Assembly: GCA_015680685.1 (NCBI GenBank)
Contig: MNCI01033631.1
Span: forward strand, 1 to 64,000
Direction of reading: 5' to 3'
DNA from: Gnetum montanum
Lineage: Eukaryota > Streptophyta > Gnetopsida > Gnetales > Gnetaceae
Length of the DNA stretch: 64,000 nucleotides
This document shows positions 22,691-34,672 of this stretch, piece after piece; positions within the stretch are counted from its first letter, which is position 1, and the number at the start of each line of letters is the position of its first letter. The position numbers and the translations under genes were made by a program. The notes under the pieces are model-generated. The model saw only the letters and a list, made by a program, of their open reading frames with translations, had not been told where the DNA came from and ran no database searches.

Positions 22691-23400
22691 GAAATACAAA
22701 ATGTGAATAAATAAGTTATTTCGGTTTACATTTTGCAGTGCAGAGCAATGCCGATCAGTATGTATAATAAAAACAAAATAAATTTTTTATACCCTTAAAT
22801 GTTAAATAAATTGCAAAATAATTTTTTATTTTTTAGGCAAAATAACTCAGGCTATTACCACAACCCCTATCGACAAAGCAGGGTAGATGTAACACAAGAA
22901 TCAAAAGGATAGACGTAACCAAGGAATGAAAAGGGTCCTACCATAGGACTACTCTACTATAAAAAATAACTTTTCTATGATTCAAGTTTTTGAAAGGTTA
23001 CTAATTTTAAACGTGTTTAAAATATTTTTTTAAAAATCATAGAATATAGATAAACAATATAAAAGGCAACTTGAGATTTTTGAAATTAGTAAATGTGTAA
23101 CTTATAATTTTGCAAGTTGTCAAAATCTTTTTTTGTTCAAGGTTGCTTGTCAAACTCATGCAGTGGACATAAGGATAATTATAGATATTATAAATAAATA
23201 ACATTTAATTTCAATACTTGTTAATGGTTCAAATGATATTTTCATGCATATTGGGGGCTAATTATCTACATTATTTAAAAAAATAATTCAAAAAGTTAAT
23301 TACATAATTTACATATCGTATTAACTACAACTCTATGCAAATTAAAACCAAACCTTACAAATACCTTTGCAATAAGCATTTAAGGCTCTTCATGTTAAAT
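22691..23400. other. AT-rich spacer, nothing recognised
   Basis: No ORF of note, no repeat partner and no domain trace seen on either strand. Confidence 0.5.
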
Positions 23401-23899
23401 TCTAAAGCAAGTTTACATATTTTAAAGGTGACATATGAAAATATCCCTATAGGAAATGTGACAATATAGGGCACCTCAATGGGGTATATATCTTTGGACC
23501 AAGATTTTGAGTGTAATACGAAAAACTAAAGCATTAATTGGAAGATTACAAAGTAAGAAAAAGGCTTGCAAAGAAACTAGATGCAAGTAGTATGGTAAGG
23601 AATGATGCCATGAGAAGGATTGCATGCCAAAAAAGCTACATACATAAGTTCAAAATAAACTTGAAGAACCACTATGCTAAAGGAGTACTTTTATCAAAAT
23701 AGTATCAAATGTTACAATCCTCTAAAATGGAAAGTTGACTTTTACATCATCAAGGCTTTTAACAATTTGTTGGTTAAAGTTCTTATGTTAGCATGCTTGT
23801 ATTCTTCTTTCCATATGCTATTTTTCTCCTAGAGATGCTACATTGTATGATTCTATAGAGTTATCTTATGATAATCCTTTTCAATTCTTAGGCAGAAAT

Positions 23900-24185
23900 A
23901 TTTTAAAATTTTCAACAAAGGGCTTAAGATTCATTTGTGAAGATTACTCTTGGATACAACATTCTGCAAATAGAACTATTAGTAAGATCGGTTAACAACT
24001 ATTAGAATGGATAAAAATTATTAATCTTCTAATTTGCAATGGTCTTGCTAAATATCCTTAATCTTCATCATTTACTCTCACAAGACTTCAAGGTAACTCT
24101 TGCATTAATTTGCTTTTATGTTATAAAAACAATGACTCTATTAAGGAGTTGAAGGTTGGAGAAGATTTAGTGAGTCTTGTCATCA
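23900..24185 (+). pseudogene. LINE endonuclease trace
   Basis: The frame reads SANRTISKIG then LLEWIKIINLLICNGLAKYP, SFTLTRLQGNSCINLLL and KELKVGEDLVS. This follows the end of APE-type LINE endonucleases: NxRG..LLEWL..L.L.I.NG, then the S-x-GxSxIDY segment, then VG..S.LSDH. Key residues have been changed (the SNxxID stretch lost its Asp). Confidence 0.65.
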
Positions 24186-24849
24186 TCATGTAGCATTTTT
24201 GTTGCAAATTCAAATTTTTTTTTAGACAATAAAAAATAAGTATAGAAAAAAATTTCAGTACAAACATACCCTAAAAGTCAAAGGAAAATATATGAATGCA
24301 ATACATAACAAATATAATATTGAAAGACAACATAAGAATCTTGAAAAAGTTTTACTTACACCAGTTAAGCAAGTTATGCATTCACAACAAAAGATGCTCA
24401 AAAGAATCTTGATGAGCATTGTATGCAAGCTAGGCAAAATATTAAGAATGTAAATAAGCATCATAGACAAAGTTTAGTTAAAGTATATAAGAGCTTCATT
24501 AGAACCAAGAGAAGAAAATTTATCAAGGAGTAGCAACATATTTTGCTTGTATAATAAGCTATTTATCGGAGAAGATGATAATTAAACTAATATTATATAA
24601 CAAACACCTCTCCAATTTACTCTTCAGAAAGTCAACCAAATTATTAAAATGAGAGCATCTAGCAAAGCTATAGATTGACATGATTTATATGCAAAATCAC
24701 TAAAGTGAATAAGATATATTATTCATAGAGAAATTTGGCACAAATTAAATTTAGTAATGGAGCAAGGATCAAATCAACATTGGAAAACTAGTAAGACTAT
24801 CTTACTATATAAAAGGGGGATAAATATAATTTGAACAATTATTGAATGA

Positions 24850-25690
24850 ACATTATGAGTCATATTTTTCCTAAGTTGTTATGAACTCTACTAGAAAAGA
24901 GAATTAGTTCTTGTGTTGAAGGTAACTAGGTTAGGGTAAGGTGTCAAGCAAGTTTCAAACAAAATTGCTTTATTATTAGGTACTTAGTTACTCTTAGACG
25001 CTACATAGAGTTTATGAAAATTCTTAGTAAGAAATTTTTATTTATTTTATTGATTTTGCAAAAACATGTGATTCAGTGATCAATACAAAACTATGGTTAT
25101 GCTTACATAAAATTGGCCTCTCTTCAAATTTGATTACAACAACTCAAAGATTGTATGAGGAGGTGATTACTAAAATTACTATTGGCAACCTAGAAAAAAA
25201 TCACAAATCCAAAGAAAACTTAGAGGTAAGAAAATATGTTTCCTTTCTCTAGCTCTCTTTGATATGTTTATTGATTAAATGCAAAAATGGTTATGTAATG
25301 AGCAATATAGTCATGTTATCAAAATTAGATACCAAGTAGTGAATCTTCTTTTATACACAAATGATGCTACCTTGATCTCCACTACTACATAAGATATGCA
25401 TAATATGTTACAAAATTTAAAAAATTATTATCATTTATTTTTTCTTCAAGTAGATAAGGATAAAAACTAAATCAATGATCTGGAGTATAAGAAATACCTA
25501 TTATAACTTCCATTATGGAGATATCAATGTGCAAATAGTAGATTCTTTTAAATATTTGAGTCTCATTTATATGAACAATTACATATGGGAGAAGTGCATT
25601 AAAAAAATTTAGTAGGAGCTTTTAAGGCTCTATATGCTTTTAAAAACAAGTCTAAGGATTTAGGACTTTGGGTATAGAAGGTTAGAAAAT
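24850..25690 (+). pseudogene. LINE reverse transcriptase trace
   Basis: FIDFAKTCDSVINTKLWLCL corresponds to the FxDFxKAFDxV motif. IGLSSNLITTTQRLYEEVIT is the following helix. NLLLYTNDATLIS corresponds to the catalytic YADD-type box with Ala-Asp changed to Thr-Asn, so the active site is broken. Stops interrupt all frames. Confidence 0.75.
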
Positions 25691-26330
25691 AAATTTTTTA
25701 GACTATCATATATCCTACTGTATTGTATGGGTGTGTGGTTTGGGGACCTAGACTTAGTCCTAAACTTTGGAAAGATATGTAAAGAGTGAAAAAATTATTT
25801 CTTCACAATATGTTAAAGGTTAATATGCAAATGTCTTACTCAATGTTATTATATAAATGTAATTTATTACCTTCAAATGCAGAAGCCTTATGTCATTTCA
25901 TTGCATACACTCATAGCTTGCATATCTCCTGGAAAGATAAATTCTCTAAAGTAGTTTTTGAAAAGTCATAAGAATATGGTTGGTATTTTCATGAAATGAA
26001 ATGATTGAAAAAATGAAATATCTGTTGGGAGGATGTGTAACAAAATCCTAAGCATATTTGCCAACTAGTGAACCAGAAGGTTTTAACACAAATGTAGTCT
26101 AATGTGGAAGACAAGAGACAATTTTATTTACATCACATTAGATCTAATAAACTAGATGTAGAAGCTTACTATCTCTCAGCTTCTATTGCAATCAAATATT
26201 ATAATGATATTAGCAAGCTTTGCTTAAGTTCTCACATCTTAGAATTAACAGTGAAAAATAAATTCAACATTGCTAAGAAGACTGCATTTGTAGGTTGTAC
26301 AAATCAAGATTCCTTAAATATGAGTTAATT
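25690..26330 (+). pseudogene. LINE C-terminal region
   Basis: YPTVLYGCVVWGPRLSPKLW is followed by open frames at 25786-25971 and 26104-26328. The first matches 63660-63860 closely in order (KVNMQMSYSMLLYKCNLLP against a similar line there). The YGxxVWG motif is the usual sequence after the LINE RT. Confidence 0.65.
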
Positions 26331-26562
26331 GTATTTATTTTTTCTGATGTGACTACCCATTTAAAACAACATTGTAATGTTACAAAAACAAAAAAATGTA
26401 TAATTTATTTTTAATACTCCCATTGGTGATTAGTCAATTTGTGAAGTCTATCTCTATTTTTCATGAAAATGTAATATCTATATAATAGATTCTATGGATC
26501 TTCAGGTGTAATAAAGATTTTATTTTATTTCATATATTTCATTTTATCTAATGTGAGAGAAG

Positions 26563-27723
26563 TGTTGACCTTTTGATATATCAAAACCTTAAGGAAAATG
26601 GACAATATGGAAATGTGTTTGAAGTCTAGTGGGGTCATAAATGAGAAAGGACTTCAAAACAAGAGTTGAGTTTGAAAATGAGATCTACGTTGAGATGTCA
26701 TGAGATCTGCGTAGAGATGTCATTATGAAGACTACATAGAAAAAATAAGAGCATGGACAAGTACAAAGACTATAAGCTAAATGAAGATGATTTAGGGATA
26801 GAGAGAAAGCTAAATCAACAAGGGAAAGCCTTAGGAACCATAGCTCAAAAGTTGAGCAGATGTCTCCAAGGAACATAAGACATCTTGGCTAAGAGGAAGT
26901 TAATCATAAGAAGATGTCTTTCAAAAATAGGAGACATCTCCATTGGAAAGAAGACATCTCCCCAAAGACATCTCATTATAAAATGAGATGTCTCCATAGA
27001 GTTAAAGTTGAATATAGAAAGACATCCCAATCTTGAATAAGATGTCTACACTAGCCATTGAAAAGCCATTGTACAAATTCCAAAGTATTTTCATAAATCC
27101 TGAGGCTATAAGTAGACTTCAAACTCTTGAAAAATATGGAAGAATTGTCAACATAAAAGCTATCATTTTCATATTTATCCTATTATACTCTTGTCCTACA
27201 TTGTCACATCATTTTTATTGGTTGTATGTTAACTGTATGTTGAATTGAGCCTCAACGACATTGTCTTGTAATTGTAGTTACATTCTTTCCTTAATTTTTA
27301 CATTCTTTCTTGTTGCCCTATGGGGTTGATGTACTTCTTGTGAGAAGGAATTTGTATTAAGCTTGTTGAGATCCTATGCAATTGAGTGGTTTTGTAGTGT
27401 CAAAACATCACAAAGCAAAGCTCAATTTTGTAAAGGTTGTGGGATCCTTGAAACCACATTATGAGCTTTTTGGGAGCTTGCAAGGTTGAGAAATTTTATA
27501 GCAAAAAAATGCTTTGAAGTGGAGCTCAAATCTTGTAATGGTTGTGGTGTCCTTTAAACCACATTTTGGAAGAAATGAAGTTCAAAGGTGTGCAAGGAAT
27601 CTTCCCTTCGAGTCTAGACTACCCAAGTTGGGAAACCATGTAAATTTTATGCTTAATTTGGTGGCTAAAACTTGTTTTAATTAATGGATTTATTTAACAA
27701 CTCTTCTAAGTTCTCAATCCTCA
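26563..27723 (+). repeat. 5' LTR of element G
   Basis: 1161 bp, TGTTGACCTTTTGATATATC...TCTCAATCCTCA. Around 26680-27040 it carries many copies of GAGATGTC / GACATCTC in both orientations. The GAGATTTT...ACCACAT repeats near 27400-27560 are also repeated in the 3' LTR. Confidence 0.85.
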
Positions 27724-27725
27724 AG

Positions 27726-27738
27726 TGGTATTGGGGCC
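27726..27738 (+). promoter_or_regulatory. Primer-binding site of element G
   Basis: TGGTATTGGGGCC, two bases after the LTR, resembles the plant initiator-Met primer site TGGTATCAGAGCC. Confidence 0.7.
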
Positions 27739-27778
27739 TACTACTTCCAGTTTTGAGCCTAACAACTCAAGAGGAAAC

Positions 27779-28860
27779 AATGGAAGAAGGATTATACATT
27801 AAGTCACCAATGTTCAATGGGGTTACCTTTACGTGTTGAAAGACTCTAATGCAAGAGTACTTTAAATACGTAAGATTCCTAGTTTGGGCATTCATCTTGG
27901 ATGAATGCACTCAACTCATTAACAACATTTTGGGCAAAAAAAGTAAGTAGAGGTAAGCAATCAAAACTTCAAATTTTGATAATTTATATGTAATGGTGGA
28001 TATGTGGTAGAAGAGGCCATATGGCCTCTGAGTGCTCCAATGCTTATAAGTTACAAGGGAAAGAGTATAGTGAAGAAATAAGAAGAAGTAATATCTACAC
28101 CAGCTAGGATGATAGAGACCAAAGTAAGGAAGATGTAGATGACACGTCAAAAGATACACACCTCGTCTACATGGCTCTCAAAGATGATGATGCTCTCATA
28201 TTTGATGATGAGGATCAAATAATGGATACTAATGAAGAAAGGTATGACCTTTTGTATAATGAACTTCTATCTTTTCCAAATATTTCTAGAAAGTTGAATA
28301 AGCAACTAAAAAATAAGGATCAAGATATGTCTTTATTAAATACAAATATTTTAGATCTCACAAAAGAAACCTTAGACCTAAGGGCTGAGAATAAAAGCTA
28401 ACCTTATCTTATGAGAAGATTAAGGAAGAACTTGCAGACACTAAACTTATAAATGAAAGAGTGGTTAAAAGAAAGGAATTTCTTTGAATAGTTCTTAGAT
28501 AGGCAAGAAGTCCAAATGAAAAAAGTGGTCTAGGATGTTGTCAAAAAAAAAAAAAAACAAGAATCTACAACAACCTCATCTAAATAAGAAAGCACTTCAA
28601 AGATTGAGGCAATCACTAGCACTACAGGTGACCAAAAGGTGACTCCAAGGTTTGATAATTTCAAAAACATATTTAGGTGTTTTTACTCTAATAGATTTGA
28701 ACACAAGTAATGGAATTGCAATTTCAAGTTTTATCATATGAACACTTGGTCATATCATAAGACTCTTTGGTCTTACACAAATGCACCTAGAAGGGAAATC
28801 TTGCAGGAAAAAAAGGAATGAAGGATAAATCAAAAAGGTAAAAATAACAAAAAGGTGTGG
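27779..28860 (+). pseudogene. copia-type gag of element G, degenerate
   Basis: It starts MEEGLYIKSPMFNGVTFT shortly after the primer site; P-x-FNG-x-F-x-x-WK is the standard N-terminus of copia gag. An acidic coiled-coil-like part is open at 28171-28401 (ERYDLLYNELL, LNKQLKNKDQDMSLL). A zinc knuckle at about 28676-28730 reads CFYSNRFEHKxWNC, with the second Cys read as Ser. After it come WSYHKTLWSYTNAP and a Lys-rich end. There are several stops and one A-rich slip (28540). Confidence 0.75.
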
Positions 28861-28899
28861 AGAATCAAGAAAAAAGAAGTAAAATAGCTCTCAAAAATT

Positions 28900-30953
28900 T
28901 TGTAAAGGAAATCAAGAAATTAGAAATAAATGGAATTGATATGAAAGGATGAGCTTTGAAAGAAGAACCTCAGTTCCAATCTCCTTAGTCATCTTGATCT
29001 CCATGAGCAAGCAAGGTAAGTAATGATAAGCATAGTTATAATCATTGTATCTTAACTTGATGAGATTATACTAGATTATTTTTCTTTATGGTTGAATGAA
29101 AACTTGTGCAACTTTTAAAATTTTTAATGAAAAATCATCTTTTAGATTCATAACTAGAATGTATTCATTTCAAGTGGTTTAAAACCCTTGAATGTAATTC
29201 ATGGACTTAAAGCTTTTTTTGAACATTCATTACTATTTAAATATATATGTCTTGTGATATGGCATTGTTTCTTCCCACTAAAATCATAAAATCCAAGTTC
29301 TTTTGGAAGATTTTTTATGTATGATAATTGAAGCATTTGAATTGGTACCTTTAATGTAATTCATGTATCTTCTAAGAAAAATAAACATTTCAAAAGGGAT
29401 TCCTTGAGCATATGAATTATTTGCTACCATTATCATAAGATACTACTAATTAAAGACCATCCTTTCAAAATTCTTCAAACTTGATCTTGATATGGCACTC
29501 TAGATTTATGGAGACATCACCTAGCCCCTTGTGTAATTCTCAATGTATGTGTGACATTTATGTCTATTTTCTTGTGATGATTTTTTATGATTTCAAGGTA
29601 TTGTGCCATGTTTGGGAAATGTTTTAGACTTATTTTGACAAATATAGGAGGAATTTGTTTTTCATAACTAATGGGAGACCTTAGTCTCGATACTTGATCT
29701 TAGAATTTCTATGCAATATGGAGATCCTAAAAGGCTTAAGAGGAGAATACCAATCTCTTTATAATAGCTGTATTATGACCAAAGAAATTAGAAAGAAATA
29801 CAAGAATAGATATAGGGGGAGCCTATACCTCATTGACAATTATCATCTATAGGCCACCTATGAAAGGGAAGTCTTTTGAGACTCTTACCAAAATATACTT
29901 AAACAATAAGACTTTCCACTCCAACACCTATAGCTAAAAATGAGCAAGAAGAGGACTATTCATTTTAGAGTATGGAAAAGTATCCAAGGTAAAAGTATGA
30001 GTTAATTTTGATCAAGATATCTTTTGGATATTTTACCTTATGTTGTATTTCTTGGTGATGGTATTTTGACATGGCTATATACAAATTTCNGGATCAAGAT
30101 ATCTTTTGGATATTTTACCTTATGCTGTATTTCTTGGTGATGGTATTTTGACATGGCTATATACAAATTTCTTTATGGACATCTTGGTAAGGATATTCTT
30201 AGTTGTTCTTGAGATATTTAGCATTAGAAGTTATATTGCTTTGTTCTTTCTTGTTGGATGTGCATAATATACTCTCCTTGTCATAGAATTTCTATGCATG
30301 ATTATTTTGTTGATGTTTCAAAAGAAGGAAAATATTGGATGATTATAGAATCATGAGAAATTAGTTCTTTGCTACTAATGGATTATTGGTTTAGAAATAG
30401 GTTACTTGCTCTTTAAGGGTTAAACTTTGGACTTTGACATTTGGTTTTAAATACTCTTGGGCATCAATTAAAAGGCTTGGCTTAGTTGTGTTTCATTAAT
30501 TATAACTTTGTTTATGAATAGATAAAGGGTAGCTCTTAATGAAATGTGGTTTTTCATCATTAGCCTATGAATTCAATACTTAAGGATATGTACGCTTTAA
30601 CTAATATTCATCATGTTTTCTTCCTTAGCTAAATGTTTGTATTTATATGGGATTTTCATATGATGTTATGAAGCTATGATGGAACTTTATTGAGAATTAT
30701 GGTTGGTCCTTATCATTTTCCCACCTCGTCTTGGATGCTATACAAAAATGGAGAAGAGAGTAGAATATTTACTTGATATTTAGTTAGAATCAAGATGTCA
30801 AGCATGGTAACTTTATATTTTATTGATGGATTATACTTTGCTACACACAAACACATTTGTGACATTTAAATTTCAAATATCTTTGTGCTACATTTCTTTG
30901 GGATATACTAACCCAATTTGTTAAGTTTTGGAAATCACTAGAAAGGGAGAGAT
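28900..30953. other. Non-coding interior of element G
   Basis: No pol trace in any frame, and AT-rich throughout. It includes the N at 30090 and the duplicated 80 bp around it. Confidence 0.6.
30010..30171. other. Assembly join: 80-bp duplicate across a single N
   Basis: 30010-30089 and 30092-30171 are the same sequence with one mismatch (TGTTG against TGCTG), separated by N at 30090. This looks like two overlapping contig ends placed side by side. Confidence 0.85.
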
Positions 30954-32225
30954 TTTTGATCTTTTGGTATGTTAAAACCTTAAGAAAAATGAAGAATATG
31001 GAAATGTGTTTGTATTCTAGTAGGAACATAAATGATCAAGGACTTTAGAACAAGAGTTGAGTTTGAAACTGAGATCTATGTTAAGATGTCATGAGATCTA
31101 TGTAGAGTTGTCATTATGAATATTACATAGGCATGAAGACTACATAGGCAAAATGAGAGCATGGACATGTCCAAAGACTACAAGCTACATGAAGATGCTC
31201 TAAGAATTGAGAGGAAACTAAATCAACAAGAGAAAGCCTTAGGAACCAAAGCTCAAAAGTTAAGAAGACATGTGCAAGGAATAGAACATGTCTTGGCCAA
31301 AAGGAAGTCAATCATAGGAAGACATCTTCTAAAAATAGGATATGTCTCCTTTGGAAAGAAGCTATCTCCCTAGAGATGTCCCATTCTAAAATGAGACATC
31401 TCCCTAGAGTTAAATTTGAATATAGAAATACATCTCAAACTTGAAGGAGAAATTTACACTAGTCAGTGAATAGATATTGCACAAATTCTAAGGTATTTTC
31501 AAAAACTCAAAGGCTATAAGTAGAATCCAAACTCTTGGAAATTTTGGAAGAATTATCAACATAAAAGATATCACTTCATATCTATTCTCTTGTACTCTTG
31601 TCATACATTATGACATCATTTTCTTGGTTGTATGTTAATTATATGTTGAATTTAGCCTCAACAACAAGGTTTTGTAATTATAGTTACATTGTTTCCTTGC
31701 TTTTTACATTCTTTATTATTGCCTTGTAGGGTTGATGTGCTTCTTGTGAGAAGGCATTTGTATTAAGCTTGTTGAGATTTTCTAGGATTGAGTGGTTTTG
31801 CAGCATTAAAAAACTTTGGGATGGAGCTCAATTTTGTAAAGGTTGTGGAATCCTTGAAACCACATTATGAGATTATTAGGATCTTGCAGGGGTTGAGTGG
31901 TTTTGCAGTAAAAAAAATACTTTGAAGTAGAGCTTAGAGCTTGTACAGGGTGTGGTTCCCTTCAAACCACATGTTGACCTTACAAGGTTGAGAGATTTTG
32001 CAACAATGAAACTCTTCGTAGTAGAGCTCAAAACTTGTAAAGGTTATTGTATCCTTTAAACTACATTTTGGAAGAAATAAGGTCTATAGGTTTGCAAGAA
32101 ATCTACAATCTTAATGTGGACTACCCAAGTTGGATAACCACGTAAATGTTGTGTTTAATGTGGTAGCTAGAACTTATTTTAATTAGGAAAGTTATTCAAA
32201 CCCCCTTCTAAGTTCTCGATCTTGA
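30954..32225 (+). repeat. 3' LTR of element G
   Basis: 1272 bp. It begins TTTTGATCTTTTGGTATGTT (first G lost) and ends TCTCGATCTTGA, aligned throughout with the 5' LTR. Divergence is substantial, so G is old. Confidence 0.8.
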
Positions 32226-32230
32226 AGAAG

Positions 32231-33721
32231 TGATGTGAGGATCTTATGTTTTTAACTATCCTTGGACATACTTCTATTTCTATTTCTTGCACTTTATTTC
32301 CATTTGCAAGTAAGAATAAAGTTATTGTTTTATTTCTTGTTTTATTTGAGGTTTCTTTCATAAGGATTTGAACATCAATTGAGGATGATAAGACTAAATT
32401 TACACCACTTTTTAATATCATCATTCTTTAATTTATGCATAAAAATAAATTTAGTATTATTAGTTATTCAAAAATATAGCAGAGAAAATTCTACAAATGA
32501 ACTAATTACAAAAAGTACTATCTGTAGTAGTGGCATTTAGTGGTGACTCAATCCTTTTAGCATAAGTTGAAGAGAAATTAAAGCATATGTATATTTGTTT
32601 ATCAAATTTTCTAATTTTTTTGAATGGATTTATCTATCTTGATAATATTTTAACATTACTTAAAAGTGCATTTGATCAAAAAATATACTTTGTTATAAAT
32701 GTCTTAAAATGTTATTTAATAACCATAACTCTTGTTGGATATGTTGGAACATTTCATTAAAAACATAACCATAGGTCATGAAGGTTAAGTAGTACTATAT
32801 ATAACCTTAATGTTTTATTATCAATTCTTTTTAAAATATTTTTAGTAGATTGTTATTGACCAACATCATTAAATATATTAACGAAATACTTTTATTCTAA
32901 TTGTTCAATTTTTTATTGTGATAAAAAATGATCTAGGATGGCTAACTCTATGGGTTGATATTCATCAAAAACTTATGACACATCTAATTTGTTAGGATCT
33001 TGAGTGTGAAAATCAAAATATGCATTCCTAAACAAATATTTTTATGCATGTTAAATTTCCTTCATTATCATAACTACCTTTATTGCACATTTATAAAGAT
33101 GTTCACATTCTGTCTATGAATACTCACTTGTAATGTCACATGAATACACTTTAGTAACAACATATAAATGCATTGGCTTACATAAATCTTGATTTCTTAC
33201 ATAATAACCATCTTTAACAAATTCTTGTTGTATACAATTTGAATAAGATATCTTTAATGCTTTATTTCATGAGTGTTTGTTATCATTACAAACTCTCTTA
33301 TTCATAAGTTAATCTACATTTTTTTAATCTATTATTATCCCAATAATGGAGTTAAGCTTTACAAAGGCAAAAAATAAGTTAATTAATTCATCTATTTGTT
33401 TGATTTCCTCATTAACTTAAGTACCTACATTTTAAAAAGTCAAGGTATAATTCAATTGCATTGTTTATATGCTATTGAGCATGAGGTACATTGCAAAAGC
33501 ATTTTATCTACATCACTATACTACAAAAAGAAAATAAGTATGAATGTAAAAATTTTTGAATAATATAATAAATCTTAAAAAATAAATTAAATATTTTAAA
33601 CTATGAAACTTCTCATGTTTTATGCAATATATGTCAACATCTTCAATGAAAGATATATGCTAATAAAAATAACTCTAAAATTGCAGTAATGCTTGAATAA
33701 CTTTGAATTCTTATTCATCAT
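32231..33721. repeat. Spacer and left part of repeat X, copy 2
   Basis: 33445-33721 aligns with 190-455 of copy 1. The stretch 32430-33440 may belong to X beyond the point where copy 1 is cut by the LINE tail. No genes seen. Confidence 0.5.
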
Positions 33722-34672
33722 TGATGAGTAGCCCCCTATGCCCAACCATATGAATGACATGCATTCACACATGATTAGGTCGAATTCCATGGATGGAACT
33801 AGTTGTGGCATTTAGATTGTTAAGAATTGATTGTAGGACATTGTCTTCCCACTTAGACTAGTGGTAGCTTTGTCAAATATGCTTTAGTCCAAAGTGAGGC
33901 ATATGATAATTGATGTTGTTGTAGCCTTAAACTAATCTTAATGATAAGAGAGAAATTAAGTACTTAATCTAACTAACAAGAAGAAGATAAATCTAAACTA
34001 GCCTAGAGCAATGAACATCTAATCTTGGTTTACCATACACATCTTGGGCTCATTTAACCATTACTAAATTACCAAGCATTATGCTACTAGGTGAACCAAG
34101 AAATAAAACTATTGGGATTACCAAATGATTAAACATAAATGCTCAAAACTAGTCATAGTCATTCCACTTTACTTATCAAAAAGAAAGTAAATTACTTAAA
34201 AATGTAAATGATTAAACTAAAAAAATAGTAAAAACTATGCTAAGTAAAATAATAAAACTAAGTGGATGCTACAATGATGAAAAGCAATCTTGATCTTTAT
34301 TTTTGGACATGAACTATGTCCAAGGATACTTCACTCGAATAAAAATTACGTACAACTACTCAACACCACATTCTGGGCATTCACTCTATCAATAAAACTA
34401 TGAAACAAAACTACAAGAATCTACCTAAGGGTGGAATGAATGCTCTATATATCATGCATCCAAGTACTGTATTTATAGGTAGGCATGCATTCCAAGATAT
34501 CATTGATACAATCATATATCATGGAATACAATATCACATCTACAACATCGTAGATATGATATCCTAGCTATGACATCATTGGTGGAAAAAAAATTGACTT
34601 TTTTACAAACAGATGCATCAAGGCATCTGCCTTGACATGGCTACGTCGATCTAGCCAAATAATGCTTCATCA
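33722..34672 (-). repeat. 3' LTR of element B
   Basis: 951 bp; plus orientation TGATGAGTAGCC...AATGCTTCATCA. The minus-strand purine tract before it (34688-34673) reads CTAAGTTTTGGGGGTA. Confidence 0.85.

Larger units (their letters stand above)
23400..26540 (+). mobile_element. Decayed LINE (endonuclease, RT, C-terminal region)
   Basis: Plus-strand traces occur in the order expected for a plant non-LTR element. There is a zinc-knuckle-like remnant of an ORF1 product near 23577-23630 (RCK.YGKE.CHEKDC, second Cys read as Tyr). An APE-type endonuclease trace covers 23900-24185 and an RT trace 24850-25690. A C-terminal stretch (25690-26330) recurs at 63570-64000, and an AT-rich 3' UTR ends in GTGTAATAAAGATTTTATTT near 26520. 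Stops and frameshifts are everywhere. The 5' border is uncertain. Confidence 0.7.
26563..32225 (+). mobile_element. Ty1/copia-type gag-only LTR retrotransposon G
   Basis: LTRs lie at 26563-27723 and 30954-32225, flanked by AGAAG (26558-26562 and 32226-32230). A Met-tRNA-type primer site follows the left LTR, and a purine tract, AGAAAGGGAGAGAT, precedes the right one. The 3.2-kb interior carries a copia-type gag with a zinc knuckle and then about 2 kb of AT-rich DNA with no protease, integrase or RT trace. It is therefore a non-autonomous element, although loss of pol by later decay cannot be excluded from one copy. Confidence 0.8.

Noticed and set aside
24255-24470. Hydrophobic minus-strand frame inside the LINE
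   Set aside because: Antisense to the LINE between endonuclease and RT, AT-rich, with no family match.
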